A stretch of DNA of 64,000 nucleotides from UBA1660 sp964462035 (GTDB taxonomy: Bacteria; Myxococcota_A; Polyangia; Polyangiales; Houyiibacteriaceae), in contig CAYXAP010000004.1 in the NCBI GenBank assembly GCA_964462035.1, forward strand, positions 215,048 to 279,047. The letters are read 5' to 3'. Under the pieces are notes generated by a model. The model made no database searches, was not told the origin of the DNA, and worked only from the letters and a program-made list of their open reading frames with translations. Below, piece by piece: positions 1 to 9,307 of the stretch (position 1 is its first letter; every line of letters starts with the position of its first letter). Made by a program: the position numbers and the translations under genes.

Positions 1-617
1 TGCCCCGATTCGAGAAGCTCCCCCCGGCCAAGCGCCGGCTCATCCTGGACGCCGCCGCGGCCGAGTTCGCCGAGAACGGCTTCGAAGGCGCGTCCTTCAA
101 TCGGATCATCGCCGCCGCCGGCATCAGCAAGGGGGCGATGTACTACTACTTCGCCGACAAGGCGGACGCGTACGGGGCCGTGCTCGACGACGTGCTCCTC
201 CGCATGCGCGAGGCCGTCGCCGACCTCCCCGAGCCCACGGACGCCGAGGGCTTCTGGGCGATGATCGCCGCGGGCACCGAACGGCTCAACGAGACCTTCT
301 TCTCCGACGAGCAGCTCGCGGCCTTGGCCCGCGGCCTCTACCAGAGTGGAGGCTCGAACCCGGCCTACCGTCGACTGATGGCCCAGAGCCTCGAGCTCGT
401 GGAGGGCCTCATCGTCCGCGGTCAGGCGCACGGCGCGGTCCGAACCGACCTGCCGACCGAGCTGCTCGCCGAAGCGACCACCGGTCTGATGGTGGCCATC
501 GATCGCTGGTTCGCCGAAGCGGTGACCAGCACCCCGATGGACGAGCTCGAACCGCTCGTCCCGAAGGTCCTCGCGATGACGCAGGACCTGCTCGAACCAA
601 GAGGAGTCGAACGATGA
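1..617 (+). CDS. TetR/AcrR-family transcriptional regulator (5' end cut by one base)
   Basis: The reading frame is open from the first base. The window starts with TG followed by CCC CGA TTC, so a preceding A would give an ATG start (MPRFEKLPPAKRR), making a protein of about 205 residues, normal for TetR. The N-terminal helix-turn-helix is clear (FNRIIAAAGISKGAMYYYF), with the usual Tyr-Tyr-Phe recognition-helix end. The C-terminal half is the variable ligand-binding region and does not identify a ligand. The stop overlaps the start of the monooxygenase gene (ATGA), so the two are co-transcribed, and the regulator probably controls its own operon in response to a small hydrophobic molecule. 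The operator lies outside the window. Confidence 0.9.
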   Translation, partial: PRFEKLPPAKRRLILDAAAAEFAENGFEGASFNRIIAAAGISKGAMYYYFADKADAYGAVLDDVLLRMREAVADLPEPTDAEGFWAMIAAGTERLNETFFSDEQLAALARGLYQSGGSNPAYRRLMAQSLELVEGLIVRGQAHGAVRTDLPTELLAEATTGLMVAIDRWFAEAVTSTPMDELEPLVPKVLAMTQDLLEPRGVER

Positions 618-1849
618 GGATCGCGATCAACGGCACCGGCGTGGCCGGACCCACGCTGGCGTATTGGCTTCGCCGCCATGGCCACGAGCCCGTGCTCTTC
701 GAGAAGGCCCCACGGCTTCGCACCGGCGGCTACGTCGTGGACTTCTGGGGGGTCGGCTACGACATCGCCGAGAAGATGGGTTTGCTTCCGCGGCTGCACG
801 AGCTCGGTTACGCGATGGAAGAGCTGCGGATGGTGGATGACGAGGGCGAGCCCAAAGCGCGCATGCGCGGCGACACCTTTCGGGCTCTGACCGACGGTCG
901 CTACGTGAGCATCGCGCGCGGTGACCTGGCGGCGACGATCTTCGACGCCTGCGAGGGCATCGAGGCGCGCTTCGGCCGGTCCATCGTCGGCATCCGGGAG
1001 CACGACCGTGGCGCGCGGGTGTCCATCGACGACGGGACCGCCGAAGACTTCGATCTGGTGGTGGGAGCGGACGGACTCCACTCCCACGTGCGTGAGCTGA
1101 CCTTCGGACCGGAGGAGGAGTTCGAGCACTTCCTCGGCTTCCAGGTCGCCGTCTTCATCGTCCCGGACTACCCGAAACGGGACGAGCGGGTCTTCCTGAG
1201 CCACACGATCCCGGGGCGGCATCTCGCGCGCATCTCGCTCCACGGGAACGAGACCGCGTTCCTCTTCATCTGGCGCAGCGAGCGCAACCCCGAAGGCGGC
1301 GCGTTCCCGATCTCCGACGAGGAGAAGCGCCGTGTGCTCCGCCACGTCTTCGCGGACATGGGCTGGGAAGCGCCGGCCGCGCTCGATCTGCTCGATGGGG
1401 CAGAGAACATCTACCTCGACCGCGTCAGCCAGATCCGGATGGATCGATGGACCAAAGGGCGGGTGGCCCTCGTGGGCGACGCCGGCGCGTGTGCGTCGCT
1501 GCTCGCGGGCGAAGGCAGCGGCCTCGGGATGACGGAGGCCTACGTGCTCGCGGGGGAGCTCGCCCGAGCCGAAGGCGACCACGAGCGCGCCTTCGCCGCG
1601 TATGAAGCGCTCCTTCGCCCCTTCGTGGAGGGCAAGCAGGAGTCGGCGTTGAAGTTCGCGGGCTTCTTCGCGCCGAAGACGAAGCGAGCGATCTGGATGC
1701 GCGATCTCGGTGTGCGCCTCGCTTCGGTGCCCTGGCTCGCTCGGATGTTGGTGGGCTCGAGCCTCCGCGACGACATCGAGCTGCCGACCTACGAGGTCGC
1801 GCGGCCGAAGGCGGAGCCCCCGTCCGCCGCGCCGAGCCTCTGGGCCTGA
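614..1849 (+). CDS. FAD-dependent monooxygenase, TetX/PHBH-like
   Basis: 411 residues with the three signatures of class A flavoprotein hydroxylases. There is an N-terminal Rossmann fold (INGTGVAGPTLAYWLRRHG, a slightly altered GxGxxG), the DG motif (DLVVGADGLHSHVR, about residue 150) and the GD motif (GRVALVGDAGACASLLAGEG, about residue 290). Such enzymes use NAD(P)H and O2 to hydroxylate aromatic or polyketide-type substrates; TetX-like members inactivate tetracyclines. The start overlaps the stop of the TetR gene, the classic layout of an inducible detoxification or catabolic pair. The substrate cannot be read from sequence, so resistance is only one possibility. A convergent lipoprotein gene begins at the next base. 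Confidence 0.88.
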   Translation: MRIAINGTGVAGPTLAYWLRRHGHEPVLFEKAPRLRTGGYVVDFWGVGYDIAEKMGLLPRLHELGYAMEELRMVDDEGEPKARMRGDTFRALTDGRYVSIARGDLAATIFDACEGIEARFGRSIVGIREHDRGARVSIDDGTAEDFDLVVGADGLHSHVRELTFGPEEEFEHFLGFQVAVFIVPDYPKRDERVFLSHTIPGRHLARISLHGNETAFLFIWRSERNPEGGAFPISDEEKRRVLRHVFADMGWEAPAALDLLDGAENIYLDRVSQIRMDRWTKGRVALVGDAGACASLLAGEGSGLGMTEAYVLAGELARAEGDHERAFAAYEALLRPFVEGKQESALKFAGFFAPKTKRAIWMRDLGVRLASVPWLARMLVGSSLRDDIELPTYEVARPKAEPPSAAPSLWA

Positions 1850-2584
1850 TCACGGTGCGATGCGCCGGAACACCACCGCGAAGGCCACGTGGTGGTTCAC
1901 CGGAAGGCGCATGTTGATGACGCGGTCGCTCGCGCCCTCGACCTGAACTCCGTAGCGCGTCCCGCCGCCGGTCATCGGGAAGTTGGTCTGGAACTCGTTC
2001 GGCGGCTTTGCGTCCAGCGGGATGCGCTCGACGCCGCTGCCCAAGAGCTCCCGAAGGAGTGCCAGCTCGGGCGCCGAGTCGCGGCTCAGCGGCACGCCCG
2101 CCTCGTCGAGGACGTCGACGTAGACGTTCACCCGCCCGCCGCTCTCACCAACGCCCTCGAAGGGCTCGGCGGACCAGAAGTCCGGGCCCAGCCCATCGGC
2201 CTGGTCGCCGTCGCCGTTGCGGTCTTCGTCCGTCTCGAAGCCGACCGCGACCAGCTCGTAGAAGGGTTCGCCCTCGACTCGCTCGCCCGGACAGTAGCCG
2301 ACCGCTCCGAAGCCGTCGTCGTGGCCGTGGCCGCCCAACGTGTCGGCACCCGTGCCGTCGAGCGGGGCAGCCCAACGAACGTCGGCCGGCGGCGGTCTCG
2401 GGTCGGCGAAGTCGCAGGGAAGGGGAGGGCCGAGGTCCGGCCGGACGAACGCATCGCGGTCGACGCTTCCCGAGTCGGCCATCGCGGCGTCCCGTCCGCC
2501 GGTATCGGTGGCCGTGGTGTCGTCGTCGCCGCACGCCCCGAGCAGCAGCAAGGCCAACCATGGGCCACGTGAGCGGACGTGCAT
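1850..2584 (-). CDS. Hypothetical lipoprotein
   Basis: 244 residues from ATG 2584. This start was chosen over an upstream in-frame ATG (2653) because it gives a compact lipoprotein signal: MHVRSRGPW, a hydrophobic run, then lipobox LLGAC. After the Cys comes the Asp-rich linker (GDDDTTATDTGGRDA) typical of myxobacterial surface lipoproteins. The mature part contains GHGHDDGFG and an acidic stretch DEDRNGDGDQADGLG that could bind calcium. No family was recognised. It is convergent with the monooxygenase gene and divergent from the L,D-transpeptidase gene, sharing a 149-base upstream region with the latter in which no clear promoter was seen. Confidence 0.72.
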   Translation of the reverse strand: MHVRSRGPWLALLLLGACGDDDTTATDTGGRDAAMADSGSVDRDAFVRPDLGPPLPCDFADPRPPPADVRWAAPLDGTGADTLGGHGHDDGFGAVGYCPGERVEGEPFYELVAVGFETDEDRNGDGDQADGLGPDFWSAEPFEGVGESGGRVNVYVDVLDEAGVPLSRDSAPELALLRELLGSGVERIPLDAKPPNEFQTNFPMTGGGTRYGVQVEGASDRVINMRLPVNHHVAFAVVFRRIAP

Positions 2585-2733
2585 CGACAGAGGGTAGCGC
2601 GACCGACTCCGAAGGCGCGCCATCGCCGCCGCCGGTGGGCAGCGTGACCCCACGAACCGATCGGCGACGACGATTGAGTCGGGCGTCGGCGCTCACGTCG
2701 TGCGACGATCGAGGTCCGGGACTCGGAGAGACG

Positions 2734-4641
2734 ATGCGACGCTCGGTGATGAGGTGGTGGCCCATGACTCTGATGTTCGCGCTGGCCTGTGGTGGACGGC
2801 ACGAGGAGTCGCCGCCGGATCCAGTCCCGGAGTCTCCGGTCGAGCCCAGTGTGCCGGTCTTCGAAGAGGGGGAGGTCACTCGCGAGATCGAGCCTGCCCG
2901 GACCGCGGAGGCCGAGGAAGAGCTCACCCGGTTGGATCTGAGTGAGGACTTCGCGCCGAGGATCTTCGCGCCCGCCCCGCAGCTCGGTGAGCTCGGGACG
3001 CCATCGTATCGCGCCACCTACCTCGCGCTGGCGGACGAGCGACTCGAGGAGCTACCCGACGATGTGGAGCCCGAGCGCTACCTCGAGGTGTTCGGCATCT
3101 TTCCCACTTTTCGCGTTCTCGCAGAGCGCCTCGGGGACACGGCGCGGCACGAGTGTCACGGCGCCGTGGACGCCGCTCGGCTCCGGACGCTGCCCTACGT
3201 TCTCAAGTCGAACGAGATCGACGTCGCCGCCGATCGCCGCCGCGTGCAGGCGTACGAGCGCGAGCTGCCGCGCTTCGAAGCAGAGCGCAACGAGCGCGGG
3301 CTCGACTCGCTCGAGGCGCTCGACGGGCTGACCGAACGTGGGCGGGTCTTCGAGCAGTTTCTCAAAGACCAGCGGCGGGTCGAGGTCGTGCGCGCGATGC
3401 AGGAACATCTGAAATGCGATGGGCTGCTGAGCACGCCCTTCGTCGATGGCGTGCTCGACGAACCGACCGCCGATGGGCTCGCGCGGTGGCAGCGCCGCCA
3501 CATGCGCTACGGCACCGGCTCGATCGACGCCGCTAGCGTGGAGGCGATGCGAGTCGAGAGCCGCGAGCTCGACTTCCGGCAGGTGCTGCGCGCGCTTCGG
3601 GAGCGGGTGATCGACGCCACGGGGGTCATCGAAGACGGCTCGGCCGCGCACCGGTGGGGCACGGTCCTGGGGCGGGTGATCGATGCGCCCGAGCTTCGAG
3701 CGAGCGCTGGCCACGAGCCGCTCGAGAACGGTGCGCCAGATTGGGTCTCGCCGGCGACGGATGCCGCGGCCGAGGCACTCGGCTGGACCTCGCCGGACGC
3801 GTTCCTGGCGCACGCGGAGGAGCTGCCGGCGACCGCGCTCGTTCGGCTCCCGACGCCGCCCGCCTACCACGGTGCGCACATGAGCTTGCGCGCCGAGATC
3901 GATCGCGGCGACCTGAGCTACGAGCTCCCCCGTGACGTTCGCGGACCGCGAGCGACGCCGACCCACCGGCCGGTGATGACGCTCTACGCGCGGGACGGAG
4001 AGCGCGAGCTGGCGCTGGTCCGATGGCCGACGACGATCGGTGGTTGGATGCAGGAGACCGGCGGTGGTGGCGTCGGCCTCAAGTACAAAGAGTCACCGGT
4101 CGGCCCACGGGTCTGGCGCGACGTGGTGGCCGCGCCCGCGTGGATCCCACCAGGGAACACGCCGGTGAACGAGCTGGTGCGCCACGTCGGCCGCGACCGG
4201 GTGGTCCCGAATACGACCCTCTTCGGGCCCGGCTATCGAAGCGCCTACGGCCTGGCCATGCTGGTCCATCACCGGCGCGAGGAGAACCCCCTCGGACCTG
4301 GGGACCCGGTGTTCGTCGATGAGGGCGTGCGCACTCACGGCTCGGGCGCCTATCGCTCGATCCTCACGGGCTCGAGTCACGGCTGTCATCGGCTCCACAA
4401 CCACCTCGCCGTGCGGCTGACCGGGTTCGTGCTCGCGCACCGCCGGCACGTTCGCCGGGGCTCGCTGCTCGTGCGCCACAGTCGCGAGCTGCGGACCTCG
4501 CTCGGACCCGTCACGTTCCGCATCCGATCGCGTGGGTATGCCTACGAGCTGACGCCGCCCATCGAGGTGGAGGTGCTCGAGGGCAACATCCTCGGACGAC
4601 GCCGGACCGCAGACTTGCGGCTCCATCCGATCCGCCCATGA
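2734..4641 (+). CDS. L,D-transpeptidase (YkuD-type) lipoprotein
   Basis: 635 residues from ATG 2734. The same frame stays open far upstream, but only this start yields a signal (MRRSVMRWWPMTLMFALAC, lipobox ALAC) followed by a Pro/Glu-rich linker. About residues 235-275 look like a peptidoglycan-binding-type helical repeat (VDGVLDEPTADGLARWQ). The C-terminal third carries the YkuD catalytic signature, with THGSG followed by SSHGCHRL, where the Cys is the nucleophile and the His residues complete the site. Such enzymes form 3-3 peptidoglycan crosslinks or anchor proteins to peptidoglycan in the periplasm. The stop overlaps the next gene's longest start (ATGA), suggesting coupled expression with an AgmX-like lipoprotein. 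Confidence 0.82.
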   Translation: MRRSVMRWWPMTLMFALACGGRHEESPPDPVPESPVEPSVPVFEEGEVTREIEPARTAEAEEELTRLDLSEDFAPRIFAPAPQLGELGTPSYRATYLALADERLEELPDDVEPERYLEVFGIFPTFRVLAERLGDTARHECHGAVDAARLRTLPYVLKSNEIDVAADRRRVQAYERELPRFEAERNERGLDSLEALDGLTERGRVFEQFLKDQRRVEVVRAMQEHLKCDGLLSTPFVDGVLDEPTADGLARWQRRHMRYGTGSIDAASVEAMRVESRELDFRQVLRALRERVIDATGVIEDGSAAHRWGTVLGRVIDAPELRASAGHEPLENGAPDWVSPATDAAAEALGWTSPDAFLAHAEELPATALVRLPTPPAYHGAHMSLRAEIDRGDLSYELPRDVRGPRATPTHRPVMTLYARDGERELALVRWPTTIGGWMQETGGGGVGLKYKESPVGPRVWRDVVAAPAWIPPGNTPVNELVRHVGRDRVVPNTTLFGPGYRSAYGLAMLVHHRREENPLGPGDPVFVDEGVRTHGSGAYRSILTGSSHGCHRLHNHLAVRLTGFVLAHRRHVRRGSLLVRHSRELRTSLGPVTFRIRSRGYAYELTPPIEVEVLEGNILGRRRTADLRLHPIRP

Positions 4642-5333
4642 GTCGCGACTCGACCCATGTTCCGGCCATGCGGTGCCTGCTGGTGTGTCTGTGCCTGGGT
4701 TGTGGCTCGGCCGAGCCGATCGCCGAGACTCCGGTGGCCGTGTCCGACGCCGAGAACCGAGAGCCGACCACCGACACCGATGCCGACCACCGAGAGCCGA
4801 CCACGGACCCCGACGCCGAGAACGAAGAGCCGACCACCGACCCCGACGCCGAGAACGAAGAGCCGACCACGGACCCCGACGCCGAGCACCGAGCCGCGGC
4901 CAGCGATGCCCGCCCCGCTACTCCCGACGACTCGGTGGTCCCCCGGCGCTCGATCGCCGTCCCGCTCTACGGCATCGCGGGTTGTCCTCGCCCGGAGCGC
5001 TCATCACGGGTTCCACGCGTCGACTCGTCGGACTGGTCCTTCCCCGGCGGCGCCCAGCTGATGGTCACCGCCCGCGTCATCCGTCGCGAGGCCCACGACG
5101 AGCTGAGCGATTGCTACCAGGGCACCGAAGCCCACGCCGCGTGTCGCAACGTCACCGCGAACGTCCTCCTCGACGTCGCGCCGGACGGCTCGGTCCCGCG
5201 GGCGGTGGCGGCCGCTGCCGAGGCCGACTTCGCTCGCTGCGTGGAGACGGCTCTGCGCGACCTGACGCTCCCGGAGCCGGACGGCGGCGGGCTGGTTCGA
5301 TTGCGCTTCCCGCTGTACTTCCGAGTGCACTAG
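4638..5333 (+). CDS. Lipoprotein with Asp/Glu/Pro/Thr repeat linker and AgmX/PglI-like C-terminal domain
   Basis: 231 residues from ATG 4638, which overlaps the upstream stop; an internal ATG at 4668 would give a tighter signal (MRCLLVCLCLGC). The lipobox is LCLGC. Residues about 35-90 are an imperfect repeat of the type DAENEEPTTDP, encoded by CCGACGCCGAGAACCGA-like DNA words that recur elsewhere in the window. The last about 90 residues (IRREAHDELSDCYQG, then VLLDVAPDGSVPRAV, then PEPDGGGLVRLRFPL) follow the pattern of the AgmX/PglI C-terminal, TonB-C-like domain of myxobacterial gliding and envelope proteins, here with an extra Cys pair. It is probably an outer-membrane or periplasmic structural lipoprotein working with the transpeptidase. 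Confidence 0.72.
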   Translation: MSRDSTHVPAMRCLLVCLCLGCGSAEPIAETPVAVSDAENREPTTDTDADHREPTTDPDAENEEPTTDPDAENEEPTTDPDAEHRAAASDARPATPDDSVVPRRSIAVPLYGIAGCPRPERSSRVPRVDSSDWSFPGGAQLMVTARVIRREAHDELSDCYQGTEAHAACRNVTANVLLDVAPDGSVPRAVAAAAEADFARCVETALRDLTLPEPDGGGLVRLRFPLYFRVH

Positions 5334-5484
5334 CAGGTGTCGAAACGCGCGCTTCGGGCGCTGTTCAACGACCTGCTGGGACTCGCGAGCCACAACTGTG
5401 GTCTCGGCGCCATGGTCGGTCCGCGCGACTCGCCGGTGGGCGCAGGGTGCGGGGAGAGGCACGCCTCCTGCACTCCCATCGGTG

Positions 5485-7107
5485 ATGACCCGCGCCACCC
5501 GCCAAGAGAAGACCCACCGCATCCGTAGATCGGTGGGCCGCCGACAGCACACGCTCGACGACCGTCGCCTCCTGCAGGAGCGCTTGGCGATGCTCGGCCG
5601 CATCGGGGCCTTCCTGGGGCTGTGCACGCTCCCCATCGCGCTCGGCTTCGCCGTCGCGCACCCGGAGCTCGTGGGTCCACGCTATGTCCCCGGGGGTGTG
5701 CTGCTTCAGCTATTGCCCACCCTCGCGCTGGCCGGAGTCGTTTGGGCTTGCTCGCGTCAGGCGATGAGCCTTCGAACGCTCGTGGGGCTCGAGGTGGGCC
5801 TCTCGCTGATGGTCTTCGCGGTCATCGCGCTGCTCCCCTACTTCGGCGCCGTCGCTGGCTCCGAGCCGGCGTCGGCCATCGCGAGCGTCCTCTGTCTCGC
5901 ATTCCTTCGCGCGTTGCTCGTGCCGAGCACGGCCATGCGGACGCTGACCGTCACCGCGGTCGGCGCCATTGGCGTCTCGGCCGCGATCGCGCCCTTGGTC
6001 GTTGCCGGCGGCACGTCGCCAGCGCTGGCCGTTACCACCCTCGCGACCTGGACGGCCATCGCGGTGGCCATCTCGGCGGTCGCCTCCGACGTCATCTACG
6101 GACTCCGCGACCGGGCCCGCCGCGCTCACGCGCTCGGGCGTCATGAGATCGTCCGGCCCATCGGCGTCGGCGCCATGGGCACCGTCTACCTCGCGAAGCA
6201 CGAGTGGCTGAACCGGCTCTCGGCGGTGAAGGTGCTGCCGGCAGAGAGTCTGGACGAACCCACGGCCCTGCAGTTCCAGCAAGTGGTCCAGCGCACCAGC
6301 CAGCTGAGCCACCCCAATACCGTTGCCATCCACGACTACGGCCGGACGGAGAACGGCGACCTCTTCTGTGCGATGGACTACTTGCCCGGCCGGAACCTGG
6401 AGCAACTGGTCGAGGAGGAGGGACCGCTCAGCACGCAGCGGACCATCTGGCTGATGAGTCAGCTCCTCTCCGCGTTGATGGAAGCGCACGAGCTGGGGAT
6501 CGTTCACGGCGATCTCAAGCCCACCAATGTCATCGTCGGCGACCGAGGAGGGATCACCGATCTGCTACAGGTCACGGACTTCGGCCTGCTCGAATCGCTC
6601 AGGGGGCGTCGGCCCCGCCGAGGGGACGCCGTTCCTCACCACTTGGCGCCCGAGCAGATCCTCGGATCGCGGGTGATCGATCACCGGGCAGACCTCTACT
6701 CGGTGGGAGCCCTGACCTACTTCCTCCTCGCCGGGGCCCACGTGTTCGATGGATGCACCTTCGGTGAGCTGCTCTTCCATCAGCACTCGTCGCAGCCTCC
6801 GCCGCTGTCGAGCGTCGCGCCGCAGCCCATCCCTCACTCGCTGGAGGCGGTGGTCATGGCCTGTCTGCGAAAGAACCCCGACGCTCGGCCCGGGAGCGCG
6901 CGGGAGGTGCGCGACCGTCTCCAGAGCGCGCTCTTCTCCTCGTCGCTTCGGCTCACCGCCCCCGAGACGCCCCAGGCCATGGCCAACACCGAGCCTGCGA
7001 TGTCCCTCCACGGTGACGTCGATGTGCTGCCGGGCTACTCGACGGGCCGCCCTCTGAGCCGGGCCGAGCTCGACGCGACTCCGCGGATCCTGCGCCGGGA
7101 CGGCTGA
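5485..7107 (+). CDS. Membrane-bound Ser/Thr protein kinase (non-RD)
   Basis: 540 residues from ATG 5485 (an in-frame ATG at 5398 would add a non-coding-like extension). Residues about 35-210 form roughly six hydrophobic segments. The kinase domain follows: Gly-rich loop GVGAMGTVYLAK (about 226), catalytic Lys in SAVKVLP, HGDLKPTN (about 340), DFG (about 365) and APE (about 388). The HRD motif reads HGD, making this a non-RD kinase that may not need activation-loop phosphorylation; the catalytic Asp and Asn are intact. The layout, membrane sensor first and kinase last, is shared with the gene at 14677 and is the reverse of the PknB order. The input signal is unknown. Confidence 0.88.
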   Translation: MTRATRQEKTHRIRRSVGRRQHTLDDRRLLQERLAMLGRIGAFLGLCTLPIALGFAVAHPELVGPRYVPGGVLLQLLPTLALAGVVWACSRQAMSLRTLVGLEVGLSLMVFAVIALLPYFGAVAGSEPASAIASVLCLAFLRALLVPSTAMRTLTVTAVGAIGVSAAIAPLVVAGGTSPALAVTTLATWTAIAVAISAVASDVIYGLRDRARRAHALGRHEIVRPIGVGAMGTVYLAKHEWLNRLSAVKVLPAESLDEPTALQFQQVVQRTSQLSHPNTVAIHDYGRTENGDLFCAMDYLPGRNLEQLVEEEGPLSTQRTIWLMSQLLSALMEAHELGIVHGDLKPTNVIVGDRGGITDLLQVTDFGLLESLRGRRPRRGDAVPHHLAPEQILGSRVIDHRADLYSVGALTYFLLAGAHVFDGCTFGELLFHQHSSQPPPLSSVAPQPIPHSLEAVVMACLRKNPDARPGSAREVRDRLQSALFSSSLRLTAPETPQAMANTEPAMSLHGDVDVLPGYSTGRPLSRAELDATPRILRRDG

Positions 7108-7124
7108 GCGCACCCACTCGTGGC

Positions 7125-8273
7125 ATGCTCCGTCCCGTGCGACGGGATGGACGAGCAGCGCTGGCGATCCTCTGTGGGCTCGCCTTCGCCGGGTGCGGGG
7201 ACGATGACGGCGACGGTCCGTCGGATCCGCTGGACGGGAGCGCCGACGAGCGGGACGCGCGCCCCAGCGACGAGGACGCGAGAGTGCCCGACTCGGACGG
7301 CGGCGATCCGGGCGGGACGCTCGCGGAGCGCTACCCCGGAGACGAGGGGATCGGAGGCGATCCTGCCGTGCTCTTCCACGACGACTTCGAGGGCGGCTGG
7401 GGCCAGTGGGACGCGCCGACCGCCGACACCATGTACCTGCATCTGGAGAACGGCGGCCTCGCCAACGCCGGCAGCGGCTACCTGCGCTCGACGGTGACGC
7501 GCGATCATCTGGAGGCGGACCAGTACATCTCGGCGAGCCCGCGCTACGTCTTCGACCGCCGCGTCGACACCGTCTACTGGCGCTTCCACGTGCGCTTCCC
7601 GAACGTCGCTCCGAACCCGCACCACTGGGTGCGCGTGGCCGCCGGCACCGAGAGCTGGAACTCGAGCGGGCTGGCCAACACCGTGCCGCCCGGCGACGAG
7701 GGCTTCTGGTTCGACTTCGACATCAGCAACGACGACGTCTTCAACTTCTACGTCTACTGGCACCAGATGCGCTCCGGCCGCTGCAACGACGGCAGCGCCA
7801 CGCCGGGCTGCGAGGGCGACCAGGGCACGACCTACTACTACGGCAACGTCTTCCAACCGAACGACCAGACCGCCTACCCACGCGACGAGTGGTTCTGTGT
7901 AGAGATGCGGGCCGAGGCGAGCACGCCGGGCAGCAGCGACGGCTCGCTCGCCTTTTGGATCGACGACGTGCCAGTCGGCGACTACGGCCCCGGTCGACCC
8001 GACGGCACCTGGCTCCGCGCGACCTTCCACGAGGACGGCTGCGAGTTCAGCGCCTGCACCGACCCGGAACCCTTCGAGGGCTTCGACTTCCGCACCGACC
8101 CCGACGTGCGCTTCAAGGCCATCTTCCTCGACGCCTACTACGAGCGCGACAGCACCGACCGGAAGATCGAGACTCTCGAAGGCCGGGGCCTGACCGTCTC
8201 CCGCGAGATGACGATCCTCTACGACGACGTCGTCGTCGCGACCGAGCGCATCGGCTGCCGCACCGGGGGCTGA
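7125..8273 (+). CDS. Lipoprotein with concanavalin-like (lectin/polysaccharide-lyase-type) fold
   Basis: Up to 382 residues, with lipobox LAFAGC followed by an Asp-rich linker (GDDDGDGPSDP). The start is ambiguous: ATG 7125 or GTG 7137, the latter preceded at 7 bases by a CATGCT hexamer like the -10 elements seen elsewhere here. The mature part opens with LFHDDFEGGWGQW and contains many aromatic beta-strand-like segments (VYWRFHVRFPN, FWFDFDISNDD, FYVYWHQM), ending with ILYDDVVVATERIGC. This pattern resembles jelly-roll proteins related to polysaccharide lyases and LamG domains, so carbohydrate binding or cleavage at the cell surface is possible. No catalytic residues could be assigned. Confidence 0.72.
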   Translation: MLRPVRRDGRAALAILCGLAFAGCGDDDGDGPSDPLDGSADERDARPSDEDARVPDSDGGDPGGTLAERYPGDEGIGGDPAVLFHDDFEGGWGQWDAPTADTMYLHLENGGLANAGSGYLRSTVTRDHLEADQYISASPRYVFDRRVDTVYWRFHVRFPNVAPNPHHWVRVAAGTESWNSSGLANTVPPGDEGFWFDFDISNDDVFNFYVYWHQMRSGRCNDGSATPGCEGDQGTTYYYGNVFQPNDQTAYPRDEWFCVEMRAEASTPGSSDGSLAFWIDDVPVGDYGPGRPDGTWLRATFHEDGCEFSACTDPEPFEGFDFRTDPDVRFKAIFLDAYYERDSTDRKIETLEGRGLTVSREMTILYDDVVVATERIGCRTGG

Positions 8274-8404
8274 CCGAGTTGGCGACGCCCACCGCCCGAC
8301 CCGAGAATCGCGCCCTGCCGACCGACTTCGTCGCCGTGAGCGCGCCTCGCGCTGGCGGGCGGCCGCCGGTTCGCGCTGGGCCGTGAGCGCGCTAGGCTCC
8401 GGCC

Positions 8405-9220
8405 ATGAGCGACCTCATCCTCACCGAGACCGTCGACGGGGTCACGACCCTGACCATGAACAACCCGTCCAAGCTCAACGGCTGGACGGCCTCGATGCTC
8501 GAGGCGCTGAAGGGCGCGCTCGCCGCGGCCGGCGCGGATGACGCCACGAAGGCCATCATCCTGACGGGGGCGGATCCCTACTATTGCGCCGGCGTGAACC
8601 TCGGCGCGGTGATCCGGCCGCAGCACCCGAAGAAGCTCCACGCGATGATCGTCGAGCTCAACCAAGCGCTCTTCGAGTCCTTCATCGACCTTCCGAAGCC
8701 GATCCTGGTGGCGGTGAACGGTCCGGCGATCGGTGCGTGCGTGACCTCGGCCGCGCTCTGTGACGGGATCATCGCCTCCGAGAAGGCGACCTTCTCCACG
8801 CCTTTCCACGCGCTCGGGGTGACGCCCGAGGGCTGCTCGAGCGTGATGTTCCCTCGTCTCCTGGGCGACGGCGCGGAGCGCATGCTCGGCCCGGAGGGCT
8901 GGCGGCCGACGGCGCCCGAGGCGCTCGAGGCGGGGCTGATCAACTGGGTCGTTCCGCACGAGGAGCTGATGGACGAGGCGCTTCGCATCGCCAAGGGCTG
9001 GGTGGCCGAAGGGAAGGAGCGCACCTACCGCGGCGACCTGACCCGCGAGGAGCTCCTGCAGATCAACGCCGACGAGTCCGTGCAGCTCGCCGACGCTTTC
9101 CTGAGCCCCGCCTTCCTCGATGGCCAGTTCCGCTTCCTGTGGAAGAAGAAGAAGCGCCCGATGTCGCTGGCGTTCCTCACCGCGAAGGTCACGCACCCGC
9201 TCTGGTCGCGCCTGCTCTGA
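8405..9220 (+). CDS. Enoyl-CoA hydratase/isomerase family protein (probable delta3-delta2-enoyl-CoA isomerase)
   Basis: 271 residues, a normal crotonase length. The oxyanion-hole segments are visible: GADPYYCAGVNLG (about residue 60) and GPAIGACVTSAALCDG (about 110). The following TPEGCSSVMFPRLLG resembles the catalytic-Glu region of enoyl-CoA isomerases rather than of hydratases, which carry two Glu residues. It would shift double bonds during beta-oxidation of unsaturated fatty acids in the cytoplasm. A TAGGCT hexamer ends 6 bases before the ATG and there is no Shine-Dalgarno sequence, so the message may be leaderless. There is no neighbouring fatty-acid gene. Confidence 0.87.
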   Translation: MSDLILTETVDGVTTLTMNNPSKLNGWTASMLEALKGALAAAGADDATKAIILTGADPYYCAGVNLGAVIRPQHPKKLHAMIVELNQALFESFIDLPKPILVAVNGPAIGACVTSAALCDGIIASEKATFSTPFHALGVTPEGCSSVMFPRLLGDGAERMLGPEGWRPTAPEALEAGLINWVVPHEELMDEALRIAKGWVAEGKERTYRGDLTREELLQINADESVQLADAFLSPAFLDGQFRFLWKKKKRPMSLAFLTAKVTHPLWSRLL

Positions 9221-9307
9221 CGGAGCCCGCGCGGGCCAGCGGCCGGCGATCGAACCGCCAGGCGCTGGCCGGGTGTAAGGTGCGCGTCGCTTCGTCGTTG
9301 CTTCTCC

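Noticed and set aside
5337..5528. Small plus-strand ORF ahead of the membrane kinase
   Set aside because: 63 codons without ribosome site, signal or homologous look; it overlaps the kinase start in another frame.
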